Positions 49,649-58,410 of a stretch of DNA of 64,000 bases are shown here, one piece after another. A program made the position numbers and the translations under genes. The stretch comes from Fervidibacter canadensis. Lineage in GTDB: Bacteria > Armatimonadota > Fervidibacteria > Fervidibacterales > Fervidibacteraceae. Below the pieces are notes generated by a model. That model saw only the letters and a list, made by a program, of their open reading frames with translations, had not been told where the DNA came from and searched no databases. Location of the stretch: positions 62,001-126,000 of the forward strand of contig JBGOEJ010000002.1 of the NCBI GenBank assembly GCA_041446545.1, written 5' to 3'. The stretch's first letter is position 1, and every line of letters starts with the position of its first letter.

Positions 49649-50686
49649 ATGCAAACGGTAGAGTTGCTGGAGCAAGTGCGCCGACTGCGGGCGAAAGCGG
49701 AAGCCGCCCTGAAAGCCGTTGAGACGCCAGAAGCGTTGGAAGAAATCCGTCGGCAATTTTTGGGGCGCAAGGGCGAACTGAACGCTCTCTTGCGCTCCCT
49801 CGCCCAACTGCCCCCCGAGGAACGCCGAGTCGTCGGCGTTGAAGCCAATGCCTTGCGAGAATGGCTGGAAGAAGCCTTCCGCCAGCAGGAAGAGCAGTTG
49901 CGCCAGCGAGTGTTGCAACAGCGGTTGGCAAAAGAACGCTTGGATGTCACCTTGCCCGGACGCTTCTGGATGCCCGGCGGTTTGCACCCGCTGACTTTGA
50001 CCATCAACGAAATTTGCGCCATCTTCACCGATTTGGGCTTTGAAGTCGTGGACGGTCCCGAAGTGGAGGACGAATGGCACAACTTCATCGCCCTCAACAT
50101 CCCGCCCGACCATCCCGCCCGCGATGACCACGACAGTTTTTACATCACCGATGAGATGCTGTTGCGGACGGAAACTTCGGCAGTGCAAATCCGAACGATG
50201 GAAAGCCGCCGACCGCCTGTGCGCATCGTTTCGCCCGGGCGCGTTTATCGGCGTGATCCCTTTGACCGCACCCACTCGCCCGTCTTCCACCAAGTGGAAG
50301 GGTTGCTGGTGGACGAAGAAGTCACCTTCGCTGACCTGAAAGGCACGCTCTACGCCTTTGCCCGACGCTTCTTCGGCGAGTGGGTGCAAATTCGTCTTCG
50401 CCCCCACCATTTCCCCTTCACCGAGCCGAGTGCCGAAGTGTTGGTCAGTTGCGTTTTCTGCAAGGGTTCAGGTTGCCCCGTTTGCAAGCAGACGGGTTGG
50501 TTGGAAGTCCTCGGTTGCGGCATGGTTCACCCTGCCGTGCTGGAAAATGTCGGCTACGACCCAGAACGATGGCAAGGCTACGCCTTCGGGATGGGCGTGG
50601 AACGGTTGGCGATGCTCCGTTACGGCATTGACGATATCCGCCTCTTCTACGAAAACGACCTGCGCTTTTTGCGCCAGTTTGATTGA
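49649..50686 (+). CDS. pheS: Phenylalanine--tRNA ligase alpha subunit
   Basis: A 345-residue class II synthetase subunit: an N-terminal coiled coil, motif 1 (HPLTLTINEICAIFTDLGFEVVDGPEVE), motif 2 (VRIVSPGRVYRRDPFDRTHSPVFHQVEGL) and motif 3 (FGMGVERLAMLRYGIDDIRLFYENDLRFLRQF). The phenylalanine pocket includes HHFPFTEPSAEV. A four-cysteine knuckle CVFCKGSGCPVC lies near residues 268-280. pheT, which normally follows pheS, is absent: a DUF1080 gene on the other strand comes next. ATG 49649 is chosen; a TTG at 49625 is possible. Close behind the sensor kinase gene. Confidence 0.95.
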   Translation: MQTVELLEQVRRLRAKAEAALKAVETPEALEEIRRQFLGRKGELNALLRSLAQLPPEERRVVGVEANALREWLEEAFRQQEEQLRQRVLQQRLAKERLDVTLPGRFWMPGGLHPLTLTINEICAIFTDLGFEVVDGPEVEDEWHNFIALNIPPDHPARDDHDSFYITDEMLLRTETSAVQIRTMESRRPPVRIVSPGRVYRRDPFDRTHSPVFHQVEGLLVDEEVTFADLKGTLYAFARRFFGEWVQIRLRPHHFPFTEPSAEVLVSCVFCKGSGCPVCKQTGWLEVLGCGMVHPAVLENVGYDPERWQGYAFGMGVERLAMLRYGIDDIRLFYENDLRFLRQFD

Positions 50687-50699
50687 CCCGTTTGCCCCT

Positions 50700-51473
50700 T
50701 CACTGGTCGCCCATCTCGTAGATGGCGGGACGCCATTCGGGTTCGCCGTCATAACCTCGCAACGGGCGATACCAAATGTTGCGGTAACGGACACGGTCGC
50801 CGTGATCTTGCAACCGCAGCGGTCCGACTGGCGGATGGGGCTCATACTCGGGAAGGATGCGGTGCCCTGTCGGTCCCAACAAGGGCGTGTGGTAATGCAC
50901 GACGACACCGTTGTGAATAACCGTCAAGTAGGCGGGGCGGAGTAACTTGCCCCTATCGTCAAAGCGAGGCGCAATCCAGATGATGTCGTAGGTTTGCCAT
51001 TCGCCCGGTGGCTTACAAGCGTTAACCAGCGGCGGATATTGACCGTAGATAGCCGCCGTCGTGCCATCAGGGTAGGTGATGTTTTGGTAGCAGTCCAGCA
51101 CCTGAATTTCGTAGCGACCCATCAAGAAGACGCCGCTGTTACTTCGCCCTTGCCCCTCCGCCTTTGGCGGGAACTCCGCCATCCATTCAAGATGCAACTG
51201 GCAGTCACCAAACTCTTCAACGGTTTGGATGTCGCCCGTTCCCGGGACAACCTCCATGTAGCCGTTTTCTACCTTCCAACGGGCAGGACCGCCGTCTTTG
51301 ACGCTCCGCCACTTGGACAAATCCGTGCCATCAAAAAGCACGACGGCATCCGATGGTGGCTCACCGAAAGTTTTGCCCGGCGTAACGACGGGCGGTTGAG
51401 GACGGTTGCCATCGTGCACCCGCCATGGAGACCCCGGCAAAAAAGGCGTGTCGTCATAACCCAACTTCGCCAT
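50700..51473 (-). CDS. DUF1080 family protein (3-keto-disaccharide hydrolase-like)
   Basis: A 257-residue protein with the DUF1080 core: AVVLFDGTDLSKWRSVKDGGPARWKVENGYMEVVPGTGDIQT, then FGDCQLHLEWM, NSGVFLMGRYEIQVLDCYQN, EWQTYDIIWIAPRF and GPLRLQDHGDRVRYRNIWYRPL. The family is a jellyroll glycan hydrolase group, abundant in Planctomycetota and relatives. Unlike most members no signal peptide is seen, so a cytoplasmic location is possible. Convergent with pheS. Confidence 0.9.
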   Translation of the reverse strand: MAKLGYDDTPFLPGSPWRVHDGNRPQPPVVTPGKTFGEPPSDAVVLFDGTDLSKWRSVKDGGPARWKVENGYMEVVPGTGDIQTVEEFGDCQLHLEWMAEFPPKAEGQGRSNSGVFLMGRYEIQVLDCYQNITYPDGTTAAIYGQYPPLVNACKPPGEWQTYDIIWIAPRFDDRGKLLRPAYLTVIHNGVVVHYHTPLLGPTGHRILPEYEPHPPVGPLRLQDHGDRVRYRNIWYRPLRGYDGEPEWRPAIYEMGDQ

Positions 51474-51527
51474 CCCTAATCACCCCTTCAACCAATTTGC
51501 ACGCTCCCATCGCGTGTCGGCAGAGAT

Positions 51528-51533
51528 TATAAT
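51528..51533 (+). promoter_or_regulatory. Consensus -10 box (TATAAT) upstream of dapL
   Basis: A perfect TATAAT lies 68 bases before the dapL ATG. The TTGCAC at 51497-51502 is about 25 bases upstream, too far for a standard -35, so only the -10 is supported. Confidence 0.4.
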
Positions 51534-51600
51534 TTCGCCGAACCGCTTTTGCCCTTCTAACGACGACCTTGCCAAAGGAACGATAAAGGAGGTCACTGAA

Positions 51601-52788
51601 ATGGCGCAACCGTCACGGCGAATGACCCAACTGGGTCCGTATCTGTTCTCCGCTATCGGAGCAAAGGTGCGGGAGTTGCGGGCGAAAGGCGTTCAGGTCA
51701 TCAGCCTGGGCATCGGCGACCCCGATGTCCCAACGCCTGACCTGGTGGTGCTGGAACTGGTGCGAGCGGTAACGGATGTCCATGACCCCGACCGATTCCG
51801 TTATGGCAGCGATTGGCCGTTGGATGCTTTTCCCAACGCGGTCGCCCAGTATTACCGCCATCGCTTCGGCGTGGAGTTGGACCCGCAATCGGAAATCGTT
51901 CCTCTCATCGGTTCTAAGGAGGGCATCGCTCACATCGCGTTGTGTTACCTTGACCCTGGCGATGTCGCTTTGGTGCCAGAGCCGGGCTATCCCGTCTACA
52001 AGATTGGGGCATTGCTGGCATTGGCGGAAAGTTACCCGATGCCGTTGCTCGCCGACCGAAATTGGACGCCCGATTTCTCTGCCATCCCCTCGGAAGTTTT
52101 GAAGCGGGCGAAGTTGCTCTGGCTGAACTACCCCAACAATCCGACCACTGCCTGCGTGACGCTGGACTTTTTCGCTGAGGCTGTTGCCTTTGCCCGCCGA
52201 CACGGTTTGCTGATTTGCCACGATGCTGCCTATGTGGACATCACTTACGACGGCTATGTGGCACCGAGCATCTTGCAAGTGCCTGGCGCCAAAGAAGTCG
52301 CCATTGAATTTGGGTCGCTGAGCAAACCTTTTGCGATGACAGGTTGGCGCATCGGTTGGGCGGTCGGCAACTCGGAAGCGGTGCGGTTGCTGGCGACGGT
52401 CAAGGACAACATTGACAGTGGCATCTTTCGTCCCATCCAACGGGCAGGGGCGAAAGCGTTGCACCTTTTCTGCCAAGATGCCTCCATTATCCGTCCCGTC
52501 GTGGACACTTATCAGCGGCGGCGGGATTTCGTCGTGCATGCCCTACGACAAGCAGGCATCCAAGTGGAAGCGCCTAAGGGCACGCTGTATGTGTGGGCGC
52601 CCATTCCCGACGGGTTTGCCAACTCACAGGAATTTGCGACCTTCCTTTTGGAGCGCGCCCATGTCGCCGTCACGCCCGGCGGCGGTTATGGTCCTGCGGG
52701 AGAAGGCTATTTCCGCATCTCCCTCACCTATCCCGATGCCGTTATTAGCGAAGCCATGGAGCGCATCGGAGCGGCATTGAGAAGATGA
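51601..52788 (+). CDS. dapL: LL-diaminopimelate aminotransferase
   Basis: A 395-residue PLP fold-type I aminotransferase. It has VISLGIGDPDVPTPDLVV, FRYGSDWPLDAF, GSKEGIAHIALCYLDPGD, WLNYPNNPTTA, HDAAYVDITYDG and the PLP lysine in FGSLSKPFAMTGWRIGWAVG. This is the pattern of DapL, which makes LL-diaminopimelate for lysine and peptidoglycan in one step and thus replaces dapC-dapD-dapE. AAAGGAGGTC before ATG 51601 is a strong site; the frame is open upstream. It is a lineage hint (seen in Chlamydiota, Armatimonadota and others). Confidence 0.88.
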   Translation: MAQPSRRMTQLGPYLFSAIGAKVRELRAKGVQVISLGIGDPDVPTPDLVVLELVRAVTDVHDPDRFRYGSDWPLDAFPNAVAQYYRHRFGVELDPQSEIVPLIGSKEGIAHIALCYLDPGDVALVPEPGYPVYKIGALLALAESYPMPLLADRNWTPDFSAIPSEVLKRAKLLWLNYPNNPTTACVTLDFFAEAVAFARRHGLLICHDAAYVDITYDGYVAPSILQVPGAKEVAIEFGSLSKPFAMTGWRIGWAVGNSEAVRLLATVKDNIDSGIFRPIQRAGAKALHLFCQDASIIRPVVDTYQRRRDFVVHALRQAGIQVEAPKGTLYVWAPIPDGFANSQEFATFLLERAHVAVTPGGGYGPAGEGYFRISLTYPDAVISEAMERIGAALRR

Positions 52789-52798
52789 GCCCGCCCAG

Positions 52799-52824
52799 AG
52801 CGCCTTTCGCTCCATAAAGGCGCT
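52799..52824. other. Perfect 9-bp hairpin after dapL
   Basis: AGCGCCTTT and AAAGGCGCT pair around CGCTCCAT, 11 bases after the dapL stop. No T run follows on either strand, so it may be a terminator of a different kind or a transcript-end stabiliser. Confidence 0.4.
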
Positions 52825-52956
52825 AAAACTTCCCACAACCAACATCCCTCGCCCAATCGGAAACGCAAGTGCGCTGCCGCTACCTCCTCTGCCTTCCCTT
52901 TTCCCTTCGGTCACATCACAATTTAAGCAACCTTATCGTTGAAGGGGAGACGGCAT

Positions 52957-55395
52957 ATGGAGCGACCGCCACTGCAAGCCGTCTTAGAACAATTGCCCGC
53001 AGTAGTGGTCGTGTTAGATAAGGAGGGGCGCATTTGTTGGTGGAACGGCGAAGCCACTCGCTTGTTCGGTTGGACAGCAGAGGAAGTGCTGGGCTTATCA
53101 TGGACACTCTTAGTGCCCAAGGAGATGCAAGGGCGGGCAGCATCTGTGATAGAGCGCGTCCTGAAAGGGATAAGCGCAACGCATGTGAGTGCCAACCGAA
53201 CGAAAGATGGTCGGATGGTGCTCTGTGAATGGCGCAGCATTCCCCTTAAAAACGAGCGGGGCGATATCGTCGGTGTCATCGCTACCTCCCACTCGGTTTT
53301 GGCAGATGGGGCGACGAGTTATGTTTTGGGGCAATTGTTGCAAAACGCTCCTATCGGTATCGCTCTTGTCACTCCCGACAAGCGTCCCATTTTCGTCAAC
53401 CGTCAACTGTGTAAGATATTGGGGCGCTCCGAAGCGGAACTGGCAAAGAGCCGTTTCGTGGATGTCACCCATCCTGACGATGTTGCCGAAGACGAACGCC
53501 TTTTTGACGCTTTGCTGCGAGGGGAACGGGACAGTTACACCATGCGCAAGCGTTATGTCCGCTCCGACGGGCAAATCGTGACGGTCGTGTTAAGTAGCGC
53601 TGTCGTTCGGGATGATAGCGGTGAGCCTCTGTTCGTCGTTCGGATGCTGCAAGACATCACTGCCCAAGTGACAGCGGAGGCGGAAGTGCAGCGGCACCTT
53701 CAAGAGTTGCGCCACCAAGCGGCACGCCTTGCCGTCCTCAATCAAATCGCCCAATCGGCGACCCAACGGTTGGACATCGCCAGCATCGCCAAAGTCACCA
53801 TAGAGACGCTGGATGCTCATTTGCCGGGAACGATGCGGGCGTTGTTTGCCTATGACCCTGCTGGCGACACCTTCATCTTGCTGGAGTCAAATGCCCTTGC
53901 CGAGCCACCGCTTAAGGCGTTGGGCATTGAGAGGGGCAAGCCTATCCCTGCCGACGAAATTCCTTTCGCTGACGCCTTGCGAAAGGAGACAGGGGCTTTG
54001 GCGGGAAGCCTTCTCATCAACGATGTCGCCCACTCCGATTTGCCCTTTGCCCGACAACTCCTTAAGGCGGGCTGCCGTTCTCTTCTTTGTCAAGCCATCC
54101 GTTCGGGCGACGAGTTGTTAGGGATGTTGGTGAAAGGGCGTCCTGAAGCGTTGGGTTTTGACGATGCCGACCGAGAGTTTGTCAACGCCCTTTGTGAGCA
54201 TTTAGCCGTCGCCTTCCACAATGCCCGTTTGTTTGCCGATTTACGGCGCGCCTACGAGGAGTTGCAACGCGCCCAATTGACCTTCGCCCAACAAGAACGG
54301 TTGCGGGCGTTGGGGCAGATGGCAAGCGGCATCGTTCATGATGTCAACAACGCCCTTGTTCCCATCGTCGCTTTCACCGAAATGTTGCAAGAGCACAGCG
54401 ACCCTCCCGTCCGCCAAATAGCCCAGCAGATGCAAACCGCCATAGACGACTTGGTGCGCATTATCAACCGCTTAAGAGCCTTTTATCGCCCTCGTAGCCT
54501 TCAGGAGGAATTTGAACCCGTTGACTTGAACGAAACTGTGCGGCAAGTGGTGGATTTGACCAAGCCTCGCTGGTATGACATGCCCCAACGGGAAGGCATC
54601 ACCATTGACTTGCGGTTGGCATTGGACGAGACATTGCCGCCTATCGCTGGCATCGGGGCGGAAATTCGGGAAGCCTTGACCAACTTAATCTTCAACGCCG
54701 TAGATGCCATCATGGCAAAGGGCACCTTGCAAGGCACGATTATCCTTCGGACGGGACGGCGGGATGAATGGGCGTTCGTGGAAGTCACCGACACAGGCGT
54801 TGGCATGGATGAGGAAACGAGACACCGAGCCTTTGAGCCTTTCTTCACGACCAAAGGCGAACGAGGGACGGGGTTGGGATTGGCGATGGTCTACGGGACG
54901 ATGGAGCGACATGACGGGAGCGTGGAAGTAGAAAGCGCCCTCGGCGTTGGGACGATGGTGCGGCTTTTGTTCCCTTTGCGGGTCGTGACAGGGAAAGTGC
55001 CGGTGGTTGCCTTAGAGCCGACATTGCCTCCTTTGCGCCTTTTGATCGTGGACGATGACCCCGCCGTTCGTCTCTCTTTGGCGACGATGTTGCAACAAGA
55101 GGGGCATCAAGTGGTGACAGCGGGCGACGGGGAGACCGCGTTGGCGATTTTTGAAGCCGCTTTATCGCAGGGACAGCCCTTTGACGCCGTTTTGACAGAC
55201 TTGGGAATGCCCCGAATGAACGGAGTAGAGTTGCTTCGCCTCGTGAAAAAGCGTTCTCCTTCAACGCCCGTCATCGTCATGACGGGGTGGGGTGGGGAAG
55301 TCAAGCCTCAAGGCGCTGATGCCGTTGTCTCTAAGCCTATCCGTCGGCGTCCGTTGAAAGAAGCCCTCGCCGCTCTTTTCCACCGACCGCCTTGA
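52957..55395 (+). CDS. PAS-GAF hybrid sensor histidine kinase with receiver domain
   Basis: An 812-residue cytoplasmic sensor kinase: a first PAS (about residues 5-120), a second PAS (about 130-240, LVTPDKRPIFVNRQLCKILG), a GAF-like domain (about 255-420), a HisKA box with His461 in GIVHDVNNALVPIVAF, a HATPase (NLIFNAVDAI, VTDTGVGMDEE, GLGLAMVYGTM) and a receiver with Asp748 in LTDLGMPRMNGVEL. No membrane segment. GGGGAG eight bases before ATG 52957 sets the start. It resembles the kinase at 47.5 kb in layout but lacks membrane anchors. No DNA-binding regulator adjoins it. Confidence 0.88.
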   Translation: MERPPLQAVLEQLPAVVVVLDKEGRICWWNGEATRLFGWTAEEVLGLSWTLLVPKEMQGRAASVIERVLKGISATHVSANRTKDGRMVLCEWRSIPLKNERGDIVGVIATSHSVLADGATSYVLGQLLQNAPIGIALVTPDKRPIFVNRQLCKILGRSEAELAKSRFVDVTHPDDVAEDERLFDALLRGERDSYTMRKRYVRSDGQIVTVVLSSAVVRDDSGEPLFVVRMLQDITAQVTAEAEVQRHLQELRHQAARLAVLNQIAQSATQRLDIASIAKVTIETLDAHLPGTMRALFAYDPAGDTFILLESNALAEPPLKALGIERGKPIPADEIPFADALRKETGALAGSLLINDVAHSDLPFARQLLKAGCRSLLCQAIRSGDELLGMLVKGRPEALGFDDADREFVNALCEHLAVAFHNARLFADLRRAYEELQRAQLTFAQQERLRALGQMASGIVHDVNNALVPIVAFTEMLQEHSDPPVRQIAQQMQTAIDDLVRIINRLRAFYRPRSLQEEFEPVDLNETVRQVVDLTKPRWYDMPQREGITIDLRLALDETLPPIAGIGAEIREALTNLIFNAVDAIMAKGTLQGTIILRTGRRDEWAFVEVTDTGVGMDEETRHRAFEPFFTTKGERGTGLGLAMVYGTMERHDGSVEVESALGVGTMVRLLFPLRVVTGKVPVVALEPTLPPLRLLIVDDDPAVRLSLATMLQQEGHQVVTAGDGETALAIFEAALSQGQPFDAVLTDLGMPRMNGVELLRLVKKRSPSTPVIVMTGWGGEVKPQGADAVVSKPIRRRPLKEALAALFHRPP

Positions 55396-55401
55396 GGGTC
55401 T

Positions 55402-57519
55402 TCATTGCTCTCTCGGTTCCACCAAAACGGGCGTGACCAAAATCGCCAATTCCGTCTCACCTTGTTGGAAGCGGCGGCTGGTGAACAGTTCACCCAAGAT
55501 GGGGATTTTGCTGAGCAAGGGCACGCGGTTGACAATTTCTTGCGTCACCCGTTGCACCAGTCCGCTCATGACCAAAGTTTCTCCCGATGCCAACTCCACT
55601 TGGGTGCTGGCTTTGCGGGTTCGGGTGCCGGGAATATTTGCTCCACCGATGGTCACGGCGATGGTGAAATCCAGTTCGCTGACTTCGGCGTTCACTGAAA
55701 GACGAATTTTCCCGCTGGGTTCTACCGTCGGCTGGACGCTCATCACCAAGCCGAAGGGACGGAACTCTACCGCCGTCGTCGTCCCGATGCCGGGCGCCAA
55801 AGTGGCGACGGGGATGGGCACTTCTCCGCCGACATTGAACCGTGCCTCTTGACCGCTCAAAACGACGGCGCTGGGCGCCGATAAGGTTCGGGCGATGTTG
55901 CGCTGTTCTAAGGCTTGCAAAAGGGCTTGAATGGGCGTCCGTTGAGCGATGCCTGTCACTCCGCCCGTCGCAAGGTTAGGGGCTTGACCGATCGCCACGC
56001 CCGGCGCTGCCAAAGCGGGGAAGTTGATGCCGAGGTCTCTGAGGGCGTTGCGGTTGATTTCCAGCACCCGCAACTCCACACGGATTTGTTTGCCGCCTTT
56101 GACTTCCAACAAATCCAGCAACTTTGGTTCCGCTGCGACGCCAATTGGTGGTGCACCCGTTGGCGCTGTCGGCAAAGGGGTAACGCCTACTCCGGGCATG
56201 ACGAGGGGCGTTGTCGGAGCCGAAGACGGCGTCGGCGACGGCACAGGAGGCAAACCCAACATGAAGCGAGCGATGCGCAAGGCGCGTTCTTTTTCCGCTT
56301 GCGTGGCGACCGTGCCCGTCAAAATCAATCCCTTCTCATCGCCTTGCACTTCCACGGTCGGGATGCCGATGGCGTCCTTGACTTTTTGGGCGAAAGGAAC
56401 TGTCGGCGGGGCAGGGGGTGGGACGACCTTGACCCAATTGACGACTTTGCGGCGGGCTTGGGCGACGATTTCGTTGAGGCGCTGAAGGTCTTCGGGCGTT
56501 GCGACCGTTCCTTCCAGCACCAACGCTTCGGGTGTCTCGCGCACTTGAACGGTCGGGAGGGCAATAAGGGCTCGCACTTCATCGGCGGAAAGGGGACGCA
56601 CTTGGAGCAGGTTGACGACTTTGGGGGCTAACAGAGCGGCAACTTTTTCGGCGCGGGTCGCCGCATCCGCTGTCGCCACCGTTCCCTCTAAAACGACGGT
56701 GTCGCCGACGACGCGCACTTTGACGCCTTGAATGCCAATGGCTCGCTCCATCTCTTCAGGCGATGGCAAAGCAGGTTGAGGCGGTTTGGGCGCTTCTTCC
56801 ACCCGAAGCAAGTCCAAAACGGTCGTCGCAAAAAGGCGCGCTAACGCCGTTACCCTTTCCCGATCCCTTTGGGTCGGGACAGTGCCCGTCAGAACGATGG
56901 CATCCTTGACGACTTCTACGGTGACCGTCGGCAGCCCGATGAGGCGTTGCAGTCGCTCCTTCAAAAAGGGTTCAGGCATCACTTGCACTTCCCACATCAG
57001 CGTTTGCTGAGAGGTGACGACGATGAGGGAAGTGTTGCCAACTTTTTTGCCCAGCACGCCCAAAGTGTCTGCGGTCAACACTTGCACATCGGCGATTTCG
57101 GGCGCTGCCACGCTCACCGACCGCAACTTCGGAACCTTCAACGCCACTGCTTTCCCAACAGTCACGAGAAGAAGGCGGTGGCGCGGCAAAGAAGACATTG
57201 CCTTCCTGCTTCCCAAAACGCTTTGAGCCGTTGCCTTCGGCGGCAGCGGGGGTCGGCTTGGCGGTTGAGAAGGAGAGGCAGGTTGACGGGACTTAAGGGG
57301 CACTTTGATGCGCTCTCCAGGTCGCAAGGAGTGCGGCTTCTGCCAACCGTTCAACCTCACCAACTGGTCAACGGTCGTTTGGTAGCGGTGCGCCAACGCC
57401 GAAAGTGTCTCGCCCTTCTGGACGGTGTGCTGAGCCCAAGCGGAAACTTGTGCCATCCCCTGCCTCGCTATCCCCACGCAGAGCACCGCCACCAACGCCA
57501 ATGCCTCAAACCTTCCCAC
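55402..57519 (-). CDS. Secretin with LysM and four BON modules (CpaC/RcpA-type)
   Basis: A 705-residue outer-membrane secretin. A signal peptide (VGRFEALALVAVLCVGIARQG) is followed by a LysM domain (about 30-75, VQKGETLSALAHRYQTTVDQLVRL), a proline-rich linker, a secretin short N-domain (about 115-185), four BON modules in tandem (about 190-430, each LIG-LPTV then LEGTVAT), a second linker, and the secretin barrel (about 475-700). The barrel carries LSAPSAVVLSGQEARFNVGGEVPIP and the closing NRVPLLSKIPILGELFTSR. The GTG at 57519 is chosen because AAAGGAGG lies eight bases upstream. Probably the outer-membrane pore of a Tad-like pilus, though no tad genes adjoin. Confidence 0.87.
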   Translation of the reverse strand: MGRFEALALVAVLCVGIARQGMAQVSAWAQHTVQKGETLSALAHRYQTTVDQLVRLNGWQKPHSLRPGERIKVPLKSRQPASPSQPPSRPPLPPKATAQSVLGSRKAMSSLPRHRLLLVTVGKAVALKVPKLRSVSVAAPEIADVQVLTADTLGVLGKKVGNTSLIVVTSQQTLMWEVQVMPEPFLKERLQRLIGLPTVTVEVVKDAIVLTGTVPTQRDRERVTALARLFATTVLDLLRVEEAPKPPQPALPSPEEMERAIGIQGVKVRVVGDTVVLEGTVATADAATRAEKVAALLAPKVVNLLQVRPLSADEVRALIALPTVQVRETPEALVLEGTVATPEDLQRLNEIVAQARRKVVNWVKVVPPPAPPTVPFAQKVKDAIGIPTVEVQGDEKGLILTGTVATQAEKERALRIARFMLGLPPVPSPTPSSAPTTPLVMPGVGVTPLPTAPTGAPPIGVAAEPKLLDLLEVKGGKQIRVELRVLEINRNALRDLGINFPALAAPGVAIGQAPNLATGGVTGIAQRTPIQALLQALEQRNIARTLSAPSAVVLSGQEARFNVGGEVPIPVATLAPGIGTTTAVEFRPFGLVMSVQPTVEPSGKIRLSVNAEVSELDFTIAVTIGGANIPGTRTRKASTQVELASGETLVMSGLVQRVTQEIVNRVPLLSKIPILGELFTSRRFQQGETELAILVTPVLVEPREQ

Positions 57520-57571
57520 AAAAGACACCTCCTTTAAGCGCCATCCCTCTGTCCATTGAGCGACAACCTTG

Positions 57572-58333
57572 TCACGGACGCGTCAGTTCTCGCCAGAGTG
57601 CCCGATAGTAGCGCAGCAACCGAACGGCATCCGAACTTTCAGGAATTTCCGCCATCGTCCAACCCTCGTAGTTTGCCTCTCGCAACAACCCGAAAAGTTC
57701 CCGCCAAGGGTAATCTTCCCGCCACAACTCGTTGATGTGGGCGTGGCGAACCCATTGGCGCACCTTCTCAAAATTCGCCTTGACCGAACCGTCCACGACA
57801 TCCTCGCGATTGGAGTTCCAGCAAACGCCAACTTGCGGGTGATGGGCGACCTCCATGATGGCTTGAATAACGCTCAAATCGCTTGTGCCCCGTCCATGCA
57901 CTTCCAGCCAAACTTCAATCCCAAAGCCCGTCGCAAAATCGCCCAACTCTCTTAGAGCCTCGCCAATTTGACGGATCGTTTTCTCCCTCGGGACACCCTC
58001 AGGCAACGCGTTGGGACGCACCTTCACGCCCACTGCCCCGACATCATGCGCCAAAACGATGAACTGCTTTGCTTTTTCTATCTGGCGCTGCAATTCGTCG
58101 CGGTTAGGCGAATGAAATTCACAAGTCGTGCCCAAGCCGACCAACTTCACCCTCGTTTGCTCAAAGCGTTGGCGCACCCCTTGCCGCTCCTCCGCTGACA
58201 AAGTCGGTTCCACGCCGTGCCGATGGGTCGTCCGCAACTCCACGCCCTCTATCCCGACCGTTTCGCACACTTGAAGGAGCGTCTCCAAGTCCCAATCTTT
58301 GGCGATGTTGTAAGTGACCAATCCCAGTCGCAT
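57572..58333 (-). CDS. TIM-barrel sugar phosphate isomerase/epimerase family protein
   Basis: A 253-residue protein of the AP-endonuclease-2 (xylose-isomerase-like) barrel. It has GIEGVELRTTHRHGVEPTLS, LVGLGTTCEFHSPN, GVKVRPNALPEGVPREKTIRQIGEAL, IEVWLEVHGRG, HPQVGVCWNSNREDVVDGSV, RHAHINELW and TMAEIPES. Metal residues (Glu, Asp/Asn, His, Glu) fit the family. No signal peptide, unlike the Tat-exported relative at 27.9 kb. Substrate unknown. GAGGGGGC precedes the ATG. Confidence 0.85.
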   Translation of the reverse strand: MRLGLVTYNIAKDWDLETLLQVCETVGIEGVELRTTHRHGVEPTLSAEERQGVRQRFEQTRVKLVGLGTTCEFHSPNRDELQRQIEKAKQFIVLAHDVGAVGVKVRPNALPEGVPREKTIRQIGEALRELGDFATGFGIEVWLEVHGRGTSDLSVIQAIMEVAHHPQVGVCWNSNREDVVDGSVKANFEKVRQWVRHAHINELWREDYPWRELFGLLREANYEGWTMAEIPESSDAVRLLRYYRALWRELTRP

Positions 58334-58410
58334 CGTTTCGCCCCCTCTGTGTTTTCGTCAAGGGTTGCCGTGATTTTATGCCGTCTAACCCTTGACGGCA
58401 ATGCTTCAGT

